NCBI RefSeq assembly: GCF_002102475.1 | Contig: NZ_MSQD01000007.1 | Span: 62,001 to 126,000 of the forward strand | Reading direction: 5' to 3' | DNA length: 64,000 nt | Source of the DNA: Thermoanaerobacterium sp. PSU-2 | GTDB taxonomy: Bacteria; Bacillota; Thermoanaerobacteria; Thermoanaerobacterales; Thermoanaerobacteraceae | Shown: positions 55,200-64,000 of the stretch, piece by piece | Layout of the letters: each line of letters starts with the position of its first letter | Position numbering within the stretch: position 1 is the first letter of the stretch | Position numbers and translations under genes: made by a program | Notes under the pieces: model-generated | Databases searched by the model: none | What the model saw: the letters and a program-made list of their open reading frames with translations, nothing else | What the model was told of the DNA's origin: nothing

Positions 55200-55259
55200 T
55201 AAAATTAATGCTAAAGGAATTTAAGAAAAAATTATCATATTCCTTTAGCATTAATTTTA
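55200..55259. repeat. 21-bp perfect inverted repeat beside the array
   Basis: Arms 55200-55220 and 55239-55259, starting TAAAATTAATGCTAAAGGAA, enclose 18 nt. Without a proper T-run it is not a standard terminator. It may be a hairpin end of a mobile element. Confidence 0.7.
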
Positions 55260-55276
55260 ATTTTGAGAGGTTGCTT

Positions 55277-55486
55277 ATGCAAATAATTTTCCATGTTGAT
55301 AACATTGAAGAATATTTGCAAAAAGGCAAAAATTACAACTTCCCTATCTCGCCAGATAGATGCCCTCATTCTGATTGCAAATGTAAAGTAAAATTAAAAA
55401 AGCACGGCTTGGTACTATGTCAAGAAAAAGTACAAATTAAAATGAGCAAGTTATTCCCTAGTATTTCAGTACGTATTAAATTATGA
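55277..55486 (+). pseudogene. truncated zinc-finger transposase-like protein (DUF6431-like)
   Basis: A 69-residue frame starting MQIIFHVDNIEEYLQ contains RCPHSDCKCKVKLKKHG, which resembles the zinc-binding N-terminus of DUF6431 transposase-associated proteins. It ends abruptly where the IS3-type element begins, so it is probably a cut-off remnant. Confidence 0.5.
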
Positions 55487-55522
55487 TTTCAAGCAGAGAA
55501 TGTCTTTATGCATATTTATTGC

Positions 55523-56424
55523 TTACCCAATAAGTTTTATTGCCTTCTTCAAGTATTGTGCTTCATACTGATCTGGCGATTTATAATCGCAGTGGCTATG
55601 AGTTCGTACAGTGTTATAAAAGGTCTCAATATATTCAAACACTAGCTTTCTAGCATGATCATAATCTCTAATTTTATACTGATTTAGCCATTCACGTTTA
55701 ATTAGTGAATGAAAGGACTCTATGCAAGCGTTATCCCAAGGACATCCCTTCTTTGAGTACTGATTGTCATTTTTGATGCAGCTTTCCGGTATTCCTTCGA
55801 TACATACTGACTCCCACCATCACTGTGGATGACTAGTGGTTTAGTTAACCTTCTAGTTGCCTTTGCTTTATTTATGGTATCTAAAACACATGACACCTCT
55901 AGTGTTTTGGAAAGTGTCCACGCTATAATTTTCCGTGAATATAAATCCATGATACTGGTCAGGTATACAAATCCATCTACAGTCCATATATATGTTATAT
56001 CAGTACACCAGACTGCATTAGGAGAGTCCGGATTGAACTGTTGCTGTAAAATGTTCTCAAGAGAACTACTGAAGTTTGAGTTACGTGTTGTAACTGTATA
56101 AGGCTTGATATACCTTGCTTTTAAGCCTATTTCCTTCATATATTTACCTACAGTTCTTTCTGAGATGACCTCTCCAGCTTTGTGTAGTTCCTTTGTAATT
56201 TTAGGAGCTCCGTAAATATCATGAGACTTTGCATGGATTTCACGAATTTTGTCTTGGACAGACTCTTTCCTTAGCTGCTGTTTTGATGGTTTGCGCTTTA
56301 ACCAAGAGTTATAACCGGATCTGGAAACGCCTAAATAGTGCAGCATTCCGCTGACAGAAACGAGGCGTTTCCCTTTGGAAGCTTCACACTTGCGATAGAC
56401 TTCAAGATAAATCGCCTCTGTCAT
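55523..56424 (-). pseudogene. IS3 orfB integrase, frameshifted
   Basis: The rve integrase part is recognisable: GVSRSGYNSWLKRKPSKQQL, first aspartate in VWCTDITYIW, second in VIHSDGGSQYVS. After YRK (near 55780) the frame shifts, and the segment with the catalytic glutamate (WDNACIESFHSLIKRE) continues in another frame to the stop at 55523. The enzyme made would lack the third catalytic residue. Confidence 0.8.
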
Positions 56425-56707
56425 TTTCCCAGAATGCTGATGGCTTTTTTAGTACATCAAGTGCATCCTTTGCATCGCGTAATTCTCTCCGTAGCCTAGC
56501 ATTTTCTTTTTCTACGTCAGAAGCATAGTTGCCAGAACCACGAGTTGGGATCGTTCCGTTATTGGTGCTATAATCCCTAACCCACTTGCTAAGAGTGCTA
56601 TAACCTATACCAAGGTTTTCTGCACACCCTCGAAGCCCTAGCTCCTTATGGTTAAGGTAATACTCGACAGCTTCCTCCTTAAATTGTTGATCATGTTGTT
56701 TTGCCAT
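56402..56707 (-). CDS. IS3 orfA helix-turn-helix protein
   Basis: 101 residues starting MAKQHDQQFKEEAVEYYLNH, an HTH_Tnp_1 domain (LGLRGCAENLGIGYSTLSKW) followed by a short coiled coil. ATG at 56707 follows GGGGGA; the upstream extension is unlikely. It ends within orfB, downstream of the AAAAAAG slippery site. Confidence 0.85.
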   Translation of the reverse strand: MAKQHDQQFKEEAVEYYLNHKELGLRGCAENLGIGYSTLSKWVRDYSTNNGTIPTRGSGNYASDVEKENARLRRELRDAKDALDVLKKPSAFWENDRGDLS

Positions 56708-56859
56708 GAGAAGTTCCCCCATTCTTTCTATATTTATTGTAATACTTATGTGGAACTTTCTCAATTCAACTTGTACTATTTATATTCTACCATCACATCT
56801 ATTTAAACCACACACCAAACAAGATATATAGAAACAGAAAAAACTATGCAAACATTCTT

Positions 56860-57177
56860 TTAAAACTGAACAACTACCACTTTAAAGCCCTCTGTTTCTA
56901 TATCCTCAATTATTCTATTTAAAGTATTATTATCATCATACCCAGAATTATTACTCCAGTTCTTATCTGTAATTAAAACACATTGCTTGTCAAAATCAAT
57001 ACTTTTTATGTGTTTAATAAGCTCTTTAAAAGAACCTTTCTGATAATGCGGGCTTTCGTTAAAATTGATTATGCGTTTATCACCCTTTTTCCAGCATGGA
57101 CAAGGCTCATAAATTAATTGAAAAGGCTCCTGATATCCATCATTTCTTTTAAAAATTAATGTAAAGCATAAAAACAT
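56860..57177 (-). CDS. hypothetical protein at the end of the type III-D operon
   Basis: 105 residues, not recognised. It shows two predicted beta-alpha units (CVLITDKNWSNN; LNRIIEDIETEGFKVVVVQF) and a CPCWKKGD motif. It starts 2 bp after the RAMP gene, so it is co-transcribed with the III-D genes. The position suggests an accessory or complex protein. No CARF, HEPN or nuclease motif is visible. Confidence 0.5.
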   Translation of the reverse strand: MFLCFTLIFKRNDGYQEPFQLIYEPCPCWKKGDKRIINFNESPHYQKGSFKELIKHIKSIDFDKQCVLITDKNWSNNSGYDDNNTLNRIIEDIETEGFKVVVVQF

Positions 57178-57179
57178 TT

Positions 57180-59108
57180 TTAATCCCTCTCCTTATATAG
57201 TTTATTTAAGGTAATATCACTATCTAATATATATGGTAAAGTTTTGTATATGATAGGTTTTGTACCACTTGCTTTAATCTTAACATCTTTATGACCATAA
57301 CCAATCTGTTTATTTCCTATAAACCATTGATGCGAGGCTTTACTATTTCGTCCATCAGGTTTTGTTTTATCTTCACCTATTGGATAATCTATGTTTCGCG
57401 GAGCCTTTTCAAAATCAGTAATTTTCAAAAATTCTTGTACATTTTTCTTATTATAATCAAACGGTCTATTTTGCTTTAAATCTATTTTATATTCATTCAA
57501 TACATAAGATATTGTATCACCACCAAATGATATATCTCTTTTTATAATTTTATTTATTCTAATTTTTATTGTACCAAAACCAATTGGCTTCCCTCTACCA
57601 ATCTTATGACAATTCATATTATTGCTATCACCAATATTTAGTATCCATACAAGTTTATTTAGTTCATCTTCCGTTATAGCATCAAAATATACTCTAAAAC
57701 TGAATACATTGTTTTTCTTTAATGGTCTTACTTTACAATTCCTTTCATTTTGTTCATTGACAAATTTAACTTTTTCAGAATGCCAGTAAAATTTTCGTCC
57801 TCTAATTTTAGGAATATATTTGTCAAATTGTTCAATTTTATTTTGATAAACCCAGTTAAATGCATAATCATAATTCCACATGTCATATGTCTTTCCTTTA
57901 TCATCATATGGTCGCTCAAGGTAAAATTCTGTTGCCGAAATTTTTGGAGATGCTAATTCAGGCAAAATACAAATTTCATCATAGTAATCTTCATTACGAG
58001 TTTTTTTGTTTTTTATTTTTGCATCTGTAAATCTTAAGCGTGATGCTAATGCATTATTTTCACTACCATTACCTGTAAAGCCAAAAAGTGCACAAGCTTC
58101 ACATAAATTTTCTCTACTACTACAAGGTTGATAGCCTCCTTGACTCTTTAAAATGTCACTTAATTTATTTGTAAAAACTTCTCTTCCTATACATGCAGGC
58201 GAAAAATATACGTAACTCTTATCATCCTTTTTATAAACAGAATAATATACTGGCAGTACTCTCCTACCATTTTCAAAATCTTTTGATGTTAGCAACTCAT
58301 TAAATTTTTTATATTTTGTATCATTATTATCTTTATTTAAATCATTATATATAGTTATCAATGCATCTATTTTTTTAATATCATCTTCTGTTATTTCTAT
58401 GTCGTGTATCATTTCACCCAATTTAAATATAGACTCATGATGTTTTTTAATAAATTCCTCTCCAAAGTGAATATAACCTTCTTCATAGCCACTGATATTA
58501 CTATCAGATATCTCTGATACTGTATGTATCCTATAATTTTTATATTCTATTCCTCTTTTAAAATAAATCTTGTCCCCTTCGTTATATTTTGATAAAATAT
58601 TTTTAAAATTTTTTGCATTATCAATTGAACAGTCTTTTACTTTTATCATTAATCTTTCCGCTTTATATAGCTTCCATTCTCCATTTTCTTTTTTTAATAA
58701 GCCTGGTTTTGCCGGTATTGTTGTTCTCTTACTTAATACACCACTATCGTCTATTGTTGACATACATGAATCTGTCAAAGCTTCATATGCAGCACGTATA
58801 ACACCCCTTATTTCACTTGCCGGTATAACAGGTTCTGAATATTTAGATGTACGTTTTTGATTATGTATATCATCATAGGAAAAAAAATCATAAGATTTAT
58901 ATTTTTCATTATCTGTAAATGCATCTTCATTTGTTGTATTAGGTATAAAAATTGGTGTTAAATTTTCTAATTCACATTCAATATAACCCGTTAATAATTC
59001 TTTATTATTTATATAATCATCAAAACTTTTTCTCTTACATTCATTCCCTAATGATATAAAATTGTACGGATTCACAAACTTTGTATTCATATCTTCCTTC
59101 CAAGTCAT
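57180..59108 (-). CDS. type III-D CRISPR RAMP protein (TIGR03986 type)
   Basis: 642 residues. RAMP features are the N-terminal GYIECELENLTPIFI, the SEPVIPASEIRGVIRAAYEA segment, and SRLRFTDAK with ACALFGFTG in the middle. The length and pattern fit the TIGR03986 family of type III effector subunits, Cas7-like. Its ATG overlaps the csx19 stop (ATGA). It likely forms part of the crRNA-binding backbone. Confidence 0.82.
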   Translation of the reverse strand: MTWKEDMNTKFVNPYNFISLGNECKRKSFDDYINNKELLTGYIECELENLTPIFIPNTTNEDAFTDNEKYKSYDFFSYDDIHNQKRTSKYSEPVIPASEIRGVIRAAYEALTDSCMSTIDDSGVLSKRTTIPAKPGLLKKENGEWKLYKAERLMIKVKDCSIDNAKNFKNILSKYNEGDKIYFKRGIEYKNYRIHTVSEISDSNISGYEEGYIHFGEEFIKKHHESIFKLGEMIHDIEITEDDIKKIDALITIYNDLNKDNNDTKYKKFNELLTSKDFENGRRVLPVYYSVYKKDDKSYVYFSPACIGREVFTNKLSDILKSQGGYQPCSSRENLCEACALFGFTGNGSENNALASRLRFTDAKIKNKKTRNEDYYDEICILPELASPKISATEFYLERPYDDKGKTYDMWNYDYAFNWVYQNKIEQFDKYIPKIRGRKFYWHSEKVKFVNEQNERNCKVRPLKKNNVFSFRVYFDAITEDELNKLVWILNIGDSNNMNCHKIGRGKPIGFGTIKIRINKIIKRDISFGGDTISYVLNEYKIDLKQNRPFDYNKKNVQEFLKITDFEKAPRNIDYPIGEDKTKPDGRNSKASHQWFIGNKQIGYGHKDVKIKASGTKPIIYKTLPYILDSDITLNKLYKERD

Positions 59109-59665
59109 ATTATCTCACTCTCCAACTCTTTAAAATCTTTATTAAAAAATCCACATAGCCTTGCATCATAAAATCTTAGGATCCCATCCTCATCAAAATC
59201 ATAATAGTTATAAACCTTATATCTAATTGGCAATTGTTTGTATGATATATCATATGGAAAATATATTTTTATACCTCTTTCCCGCTCTTTAAGAATTGTC
59301 CATTTCCCATCAGTTTTTTCAACCGTAGAACCAAAAACTATCGGATATTCCACAAATATTTTTTTATCTTTTAAAATCCTTTCATTATAATCTCTATTTT
59401 CGTCAATTTCAAAGTCATCTTCTTTAAATCTATAATAAAAATCGTCATTTATTTTCCAGATATGGAGTTCACCATTTCTATCAAAAACACGAATATCAAT
59501 CACATGTTCTTCATCGAATTTATTATCACCATAAAATCGAATTGTATCTTTTGTAGCAATACCTAAAAGAACCTCATAATCTTTTTGTAATAATATATTG
59601 CAGCATCTACTTTCACAAAATTTATAAATTAATGGCTTTATTTCACTAACAGTAATGGAATTCAC
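59105..59665 (-). CDS. csx19: type III-D CRISPR-associated protein Csx19
   Basis: 186 residues of mixed alpha/beta pattern, beginning MNSITVSEIKPLIYKF, with YEVLLGIATKDTIRFYGDN and YYDFDEDGILRFYDARLCGF. Length and position between a double RAMP gene and the TIGR03986 RAMP gene match Csx19 of III-D loci. The biochemical role is not known to me. It overlaps both neighbours by 4 bp. Confidence 0.75.
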   Translation of the reverse strand: MNSITVSEIKPLIYKFCESRCCNILLQKDYEVLLGIATKDTIRFYGDNKFDEEHVIDIRVFDRNGELHIWKINDDFYYRFKEDDFEIDENRDYNERILKDKKIFVEYPIVFGSTVEKTDGKWTILKERERGIKIYFPYDISYKQLPIRYKVYNYYDFDEDGILRFYDARLCGFFNKDFKELESEII

Positions 59666-61038
59666 TTTGATACACCTCCTACTATGAAGTCATATAAACT
59701 CTTTAGATATTTTTTTTCAGTATCTAGATCAACAATTTCATTATCAATGTATATTTTATCTCCATTCATAATGCCTCTACCAACTGAAGCTTCGCCACCT
59801 ACTGGGATAAAACCATTTTGTATATCTTTTATTACTAATATTAATAGCCCTATTATCCAAGCTTCTTTTGATTTAACTTTTATAGTCAAATATGTTTCTC
59901 CACCATAAATAGGTTCTTCATTAAAAAGTGCAGATTCCGCCGCACCACCAGTAAATCTGTCTATTTTTACTCTCGTTTGATACAATGTTCTACCATTATT
60001 AATTTTTGCTTCTTCAATTAATATTTTTGATGATTTTGCTTTTTTGCTTTCATTGTCTACATATCCAAAAATACAATTTATATTTGAATTAACTTTATCA
60101 TTAATTTTATAATCATCCAACTTTAACAATTTATCATAAAACAATTTAAGTATCTTATAACATCCACTTCTTATAACACCACCCCAGCTTGTACCAGGAA
60201 TAACCGGTATACCATTGCTTGTTATATGCTTTTGATCAGAATTTTCAAGGTTATCATAGCTTCTTATAATTATTGATGTTTCTATATTTAGCGGGACTTT
60301 TATTGTTTTTCCATTATTTACATGTATTTCATGTTTAAGTTCATCCAACTTTTTATTACCAACAAAGTAATCCCAGTCAAAATTAAACCATCTATTTAAG
60401 TTTTCTTCTAAATGTTCTTTATCATTAAAATTGAGATCTAGAATTTTTATACTGTTTTTATCAATTGTGCACTTTCCTAAACCTCTATTAGTCTTTCCGC
60501 CTAATCTTATTTCTCCGTCAATCATAGAATATAAAATTTTGTATAAAATACTTTCGACTTTATCATTTAAATATGATAATTTTCGTCTAAGCTGTATTTC
60601 CATTCTAAACAGAAAACAGCTTCCACTTTCAATAACTTCATAATCGTATTTATTATTTTCTATTGATGTCTTTGTTTCATAATCAAGCTTTACACCATCA
60701 CGTGTACTAATTCTATCATTACTGTAGTTTATCATGCTTAAATCATAAAAATATATGGAGCTAATTGTTGATTCACCATCATCATTATTTTTGTCATTAT
60801 TCCTTTTCCCAAATAAATACTTTACATATTCAGGTTCATCATCCTCTTTAGATCCATCTGATAAGAAATTACGCAACACACCTGCTATAGAACTCCCCGG
60901 TATATAAGGTATACCGTCATTATCTTTTACTATATCTATATCTGTATTAGTATCATTACCAGAACCTATCATACAAGGTGTTTCTAACTTTAAAATTCCT
61001 GAAACAAATATTACCCTTTCTATTTTATTATCATGCAT
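59662..61038 (-). CDS. type III-D double RAMP protein (two Csm3/Cas7-like domains)
   Basis: About 458 residues made of two RAMP units. The first has PCMIGSGNDTNTDIDIVKDN, IPYIPGSSIAGVLRN and LGGKTNRGLGKC; the second IPVIPGTSWGGVIRSG, RVKIDRFTGGAAESALF and GGEASVGRGIM. The aspartates in DIDIV and KIDRF lie where Csm3 cuts target RNA, so activity is plausible. ATG at 61038 behind GAAGGTG is preferred. It overlaps csx10 by 8 bp. Confidence 0.85.
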   Translation of the reverse strand: MHDNKIERVIFVSGILKLETPCMIGSGNDTNTDIDIVKDNDGIPYIPGSSIAGVLRNFLSDGSKEDDEPEYVKYLFGKRNNDKNNDDGESTISSIYFYDLSMINYSNDRISTRDGVKLDYETKTSIENNKYDYEVIESGSCFLFRMEIQLRRKLSYLNDKVESILYKILYSMIDGEIRLGGKTNRGLGKCTIDKNSIKILDLNFNDKEHLEENLNRWFNFDWDYFVGNKKLDELKHEIHVNNGKTIKVPLNIETSIIIRSYDNLENSDQKHITSNGIPVIPGTSWGGVIRSGCYKILKLFYDKLLKLDDYKINDKVNSNINCIFGYVDNESKKAKSSKILIEEAKINNGRTLYQTRVKIDRFTGGAAESALFNEEPIYGGETYLTIKVKSKEAWIIGLLILVIKDIQNGFIPVGGEASVGRGIMNGDKIYIDNEIVDLDTEKKYLKSLYDFIVGGVSK

Positions 61039-63199
61039 TTCTTGCACCTTCTTTTTCTCTTTTTAAATGTCTTAAGACATTAAATAATTTTGTATAATAA
61101 AAAGCAAACAATTCATTTACTATGTTTGAACCTTCTATATAATCGATATTTAATTTTTTAAAAGTTTGATATGTTTCTAATTCTTGTAAAATATTGATGA
61201 AGGTATTATCATCTAAATATTTTTTTATCCCATTTATTTTTCTTTCTTTTTTAAATTCTTCTGATAATAATTTTTTAAAATCCTCTTCACTATTAGATTT
61301 TTTTAATAAAGTTTTTAGCCTACCAATAGTTGAATTCGTCATATTTTCCAGTCCATACTTTTGCTTTTTTGCATCACTTATAGCTTTTTTGATTAATTCT
61401 TTTTTGATTTTTTCAATTTCTATATAAATTATTAACGGTTTCGCATGTTGTGATATTAAATTCATATCAATATATTCATCATTTTCATTATCCATTTTTT
61501 CTAATGGTTTAAATCCATGGATATTTACGGCAATTCTTCCAAATCCTTCGTTTGTCCTCAAGCCATATGCTTTTGTTGAAAGTCCTGAAAAATCATTATT
61601 CTTATCTTTTATATCGAAAACAAAAACACTTCCAGAGGCTAATGCTTGAACTTGTTGCCTTGGCAATCCCCATTTAGAATTAAAGCCATATACTGTAACG
61701 TGCCTTATAAAATATTTATCATTACACACAAGAGAAGGATATTCTTCTTGTATTATTTTTATAAAATTCCTTGGATCTGAATCAATATTGCCATATTCAT
61801 TACATAATATCATTGGTGAAGTAAGTGTTATAATTAATTTTTCTTCATCATTTATACTAATTTCACTATTAAGCATTTCTATTTCTCCAAAAGATATTTT
61901 AGCTCTTGAATATTCCGCATTTTTAGATTTTCCTATAAAAATTATTGAATTCTCTGGTATAAGTTCTTTTATTAATCCAAGATCTGATTTACTGCCAATT
62001 ATGCAACCTTTAAATTTTTCTCCAGCACATAAAGATAGATAACTGTAAAATTCACCAGATTTTTTAGTAGCATGTCCAAAAGATTTGTCTTCAGGTCTTT
62101 TATGATGATAATGCAGTACATATTTTGGGTTTATAATATTAATATATTTATCTTGAATATTTATATAATTTCCCGACAATGAATTTGTTTGAATTCTTTC
62201 TTCTTTAATATACTCATAGTCCTCATCATAAGCTAAATCAAAATAGTTTTCTTTATCTTTTTGTTTAACAATACTTATTGGCACAGGTATATAATCATTG
62301 TTTTTTTTATCTGTTGGATATGCATTTAAAAAGCTTACATCTTTTGATAAAAATATCCTTTTAAAAACAGGATCATTTTCCGCATCATTAACTTTAAATT
62401 TTTTAATATACTGTGTCGCAAAATACCCAAGAACGTTACTACCAGATATATAACTATTAGTCACATTGCTATTACCGCCAATATTCGAAACAATTGTATC
62501 TGATAACAATTCTATTATATATGTCATTTTATATTTTTTATTATTATTGTCGCCTATACCAGAATAACTATTCATTCCCTTATTAATTTCATTAATGTTG
62601 TTCTCTATTAATTTACATCTTACCTCACCTAAGCCTCTCGTCCTTGATAGTCCGATATGTCGGATAATTTTACATGCATCTCTAAGCAATTCAACTTTTT
62701 TATCATAATCTATAATACTATCAATATTTATATTTAAATAAAATAAATTTCCCTTTTTAATTGTGCGTATGACTCTCAATGATTTATCTTTTGAAATTCC
62801 ATTCTTTCTGTCTATAGCAGTTTGTTGATGAATATTTGTAAAATATGACTTTACATATTGTTTGGGGAATAAATTTTTGTAGCTTTTGTTATTATTACAC
62901 ATTTTTATAAATTTAGCAATAGTATGATAATTTTCTATATAACCATTATCAATATACAGCTCACCAACAGAATTTGTTTCGGGATCGCCAAATAAATCAT
63001 TAATAATTTTCTGCGAATATTTCTCAGGATAAATATCTGAAATATCTTCAGCGGCCTCCCTTAAAATACCTTTAAATCTTTTAGCAGGCAAATAGGGTAT
63101 GCCATTGTCATCATAAATTACATCGACATCTATTATCCCTGATAACCCCTCACCAGAAGAAATACACAAATCCGACTTTAATTCAACTTTTATATGCAT
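61031..63199 (-). CDS. csx10: type III-D RAMP protein Csx10
   Basis: 722 residues, long for Csx10. The N-terminus IKVELKSDLCISSGEG with GIPYLPAKRFKGILREAAED is the Csx10 start; LSRTRGLGEVRC is the first glycine loop; TNSYISGSNVLGYFATQYI is the second-half signature. A lysine-rich C-terminal extension of about 120 residues follows. Csx10 probably corresponds to Csm4/Cas5 and caps the crRNA handle next to Cas10, whose gene lies 15 bp upstream. Confidence 0.85.
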   Translation of the reverse strand: MHIKVELKSDLCISSGEGLSGIIDVDVIYDDNGIPYLPAKRFKGILREAAEDISDIYPEKYSQKIINDLFGDPETNSVGELYIDNGYIENYHTIAKFIKMCNNNKSYKNLFPKQYVKSYFTNIHQQTAIDRKNGISKDKSLRVIRTIKKGNLFYLNINIDSIIDYDKKVELLRDACKIIRHIGLSRTRGLGEVRCKLIENNINEINKGMNSYSGIGDNNNKKYKMTYIIELLSDTIVSNIGGNSNVTNSYISGSNVLGYFATQYIKKFKVNDAENDPVFKRIFLSKDVSFLNAYPTDKKNNDYIPVPISIVKQKDKENYFDLAYDEDYEYIKEERIQTNSLSGNYINIQDKYINIINPKYVLHYHHKRPEDKSFGHATKKSGEFYSYLSLCAGEKFKGCIIGSKSDLGLIKELIPENSIIFIGKSKNAEYSRAKISFGEIEMLNSEISINDEEKLIITLTSPMILCNEYGNIDSDPRNFIKIIQEEYPSLVCNDKYFIRHVTVYGFNSKWGLPRQQVQALASGSVFVFDIKDKNNDFSGLSTKAYGLRTNEGFGRIAVNIHGFKPLEKMDNENDEYIDMNLISQHAKPLIIYIEIEKIKKELIKKAISDAKKQKYGLENMTNSTIGRLKTLLKKSNSEEDFKKLLSEEFKKERKINGIKKYLDDNTFINILQELETYQTFKKLNIDYIEGSNIVNELFAFYYTKLFNVLRHLKREKEGARNA

Positions 63200-63214
63200 T
63201 TTAACCCTTCCTTC

Positions 63215-64000
63215 TCAAATTTCAATGTAATAATCAAACGCTTCAATCACATCATAATATGGTGTCATATCATATACATCAAATAAACTCTCATAACTCA
63301 CATCATCAATTTCACATACATCAAATTTTTTACTTCTCGCTTCAATCATAAAATCAACTACCTCTTCGCGACCTTCTAAAAAAGCATCTCTTAGATTCAT
63401 TAATTTTGATTTTGGCCAGTTTTTAAACCCTTCAAATATTTTTTCAAAATTTCCCCACGAATATTTTCCTTCATCCATAATGCACCACGGCCTATAAAGT
63501 AAATTATATTGAGGCAATTTATTATCTCCACTAAATGATGTCAATGATGGATCCTTTAAACCTAAATTATAAATTTTTGCCCTCATCTCATCTAATTCAT
63601 TAGTCATTCCACTATTTACTATATGAAAGTCAATCCAATTACCAACCGTTTCATTTTCTCCTTTAAGAAATTTTCCTTTCCTCTTGGCTGAACTACAGCA
63701 ATTCTCTGCTATTCTGTATGCCCTATCAATTGGAAAATGACTTTTTACTATAGCTACACCTGCGCAAGCAGAAATAGGAATTTCATAATTTCTTATTTTT
63801 ACACTATTTTTTTTATTGATAGATTTTAATATATTAACTGCTAAGCCTAAAGCCAATTTACCATTACATATAAAAGTAATATCGTCACCTTCCATAATTA
63901 CTGGTCTAATGGGTAATGTATTATTTTTCAACTCTAAAAATTTTAATTTTTCAGTTTTAATATCCTTTATTAATTTTTTTACCATATCATCAAAAAATAA
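63215..64000 (-). CDS. cas10: Cas10 family protein, C-terminal part (cut by window edge)
   Basis: 261 residues are visible, with an open frame to the edge. PVIMEGDDITFICNG holds a GDD-type palm motif, EGDD in place of GGDD, that would bind metals for cyclic oligoadenylate synthesis. ACAGVAIVKSHFPIDRAYR and AKRKGKF follow, as in Cas10 palm domains. The HD domain, if any, lies outside the window. It heads the part of the type III-D operon seen here. Confidence 0.85.
   Translation of the reverse strand, partial: LFFDDMVKKLIKDIKTEKLKFLELKNNTLPIRPVIMEGDDITFICNGKLALGLAVNILKSINKKNSVKIRNYEIPISACAGVAIVKSHFPIDRAYRIAENCCSSAKRKGKFLKGENETVGNWIDFHIVNSGMTNELDEMRAKIYNLGLKDPSLTSFSGDNKLPQYNLLYRPWCIMDEGKYSWGNFEKIFEGFKNWPKSKLMNLRDAFLEGREEVVDFMIEARSKKFDVCEIDDVSYESLFDVYDMTPYYDVIEAFDYYIEI

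Larger units (their letters stand above)
55490..56770 (-). mobile_element. IS3 family insertion sequence (IS150-like), ends approximate
   Basis: Two overlapping frames, orfA and orfB, with an A6G slippery site (56444-56450) for programmed -1 frameshifting. Terminal inverted repeats could not be placed with certainty. It lies between the type I-B array and the type III-D operon. Confidence 0.8.

Overview
The window is AT-rich and reads as the chromosome of a thermophilic, strictly anaerobic, spore-forming clostridium of the Thermoanaerobacterium/Thermoanaerobacter type. The evidence is sporulation genes (spoIIE, ytaF, a DUF3787 spore surface protein), a homodimeric pyruvate:ferredoxin oxidoreductase, a PyrR-attenuated uracil permease, a c-di-AMP riboswitch and a type I-B plus type III-D CRISPR pair. 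Genus is an inference from gene content.

Layout. 1-6.9 kb (minus strand): the conserved firmicute block tRNA-Glu, spoIIE, yabS, yabT, tilS, hpt, ftsH. 7.0-12.3 kb (minus): an apparent operon with an ArsM-like methyltransferase, a 35-residue cysteine-rich peptide (GTG start, very strong Shine-Dalgarno), a radical SAM/SPASM maturase, a thioredoxin-thioredoxin reductase fusion, DUF5714, DUF302 and a second methyltransferase. It is preceded by a promoter with a CCCCTATATAGGGG palindrome and looks like an undescribed redox or metalloid linked RiPP locus. 12.3-18 kb (plus): a small protein, ACT-domain and UPF0210 proteins, then an ECF sigma/anti-sigma/ABC exporter operon. 18-23 kb: UbiA prenyltransferase, DUF1284, spore surface protein, nifJ. 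23.3-28.1 kb: a TetR-controlled HlyD/ABC exporter, then uraA behind a PyrR attenuator. 28.1-32.3 kb (minus): holin/amidase pair, then an opine-dehydrogenase-like protein and a B12-binding protein behind a ydaO-type c-di-AMP riboswitch. 32.7-36.3 kb: soluble chemotaxis receptor, tRNA-Leu/fMet/Met cluster, remains of a serine recombinase and an Rpn-family protein. 36.4-43.6 kb (minus): a ROK-regulated catabolic cluster (TIM-barrel protein, transporter, hydantoinase/oxoprolinase A, HExxH protein, FAD oxidoreductase). 44-47 kb: DedA, an orphan FliD-like protein, YtaF.

47-64 kb is a defence island. After an IS200/IS605 transposase and a strongly structured non-coding stretch comes a plus-strand type I-B operon (cas6-cas8b1-cas7-cas5-cas3) followed by a three-repeat array. 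No cas1, cas2 or cas4 is present. A damaged IS3-type element separates it from a minus-strand type III-D operon (cas10-csx10-double RAMP-csx19-RAMP-small ORF) that lacks its own cas6 and array, so it probably uses the I-B Cas6 and crRNAs.

The most striking observation is in the cas6 leader. Two degenerate CRISPR repeats flank a 24-nt pseudo-spacer. Its guide matches a CCT-flanked site at the start of the same leader, and the mismatches fall at guide positions 6 and 18, the positions a type I Cascade does not read. This is the signature of a crRNA-like RNA that would direct the I-B effector to repress its own cas operon (CreR-type autoregulation).
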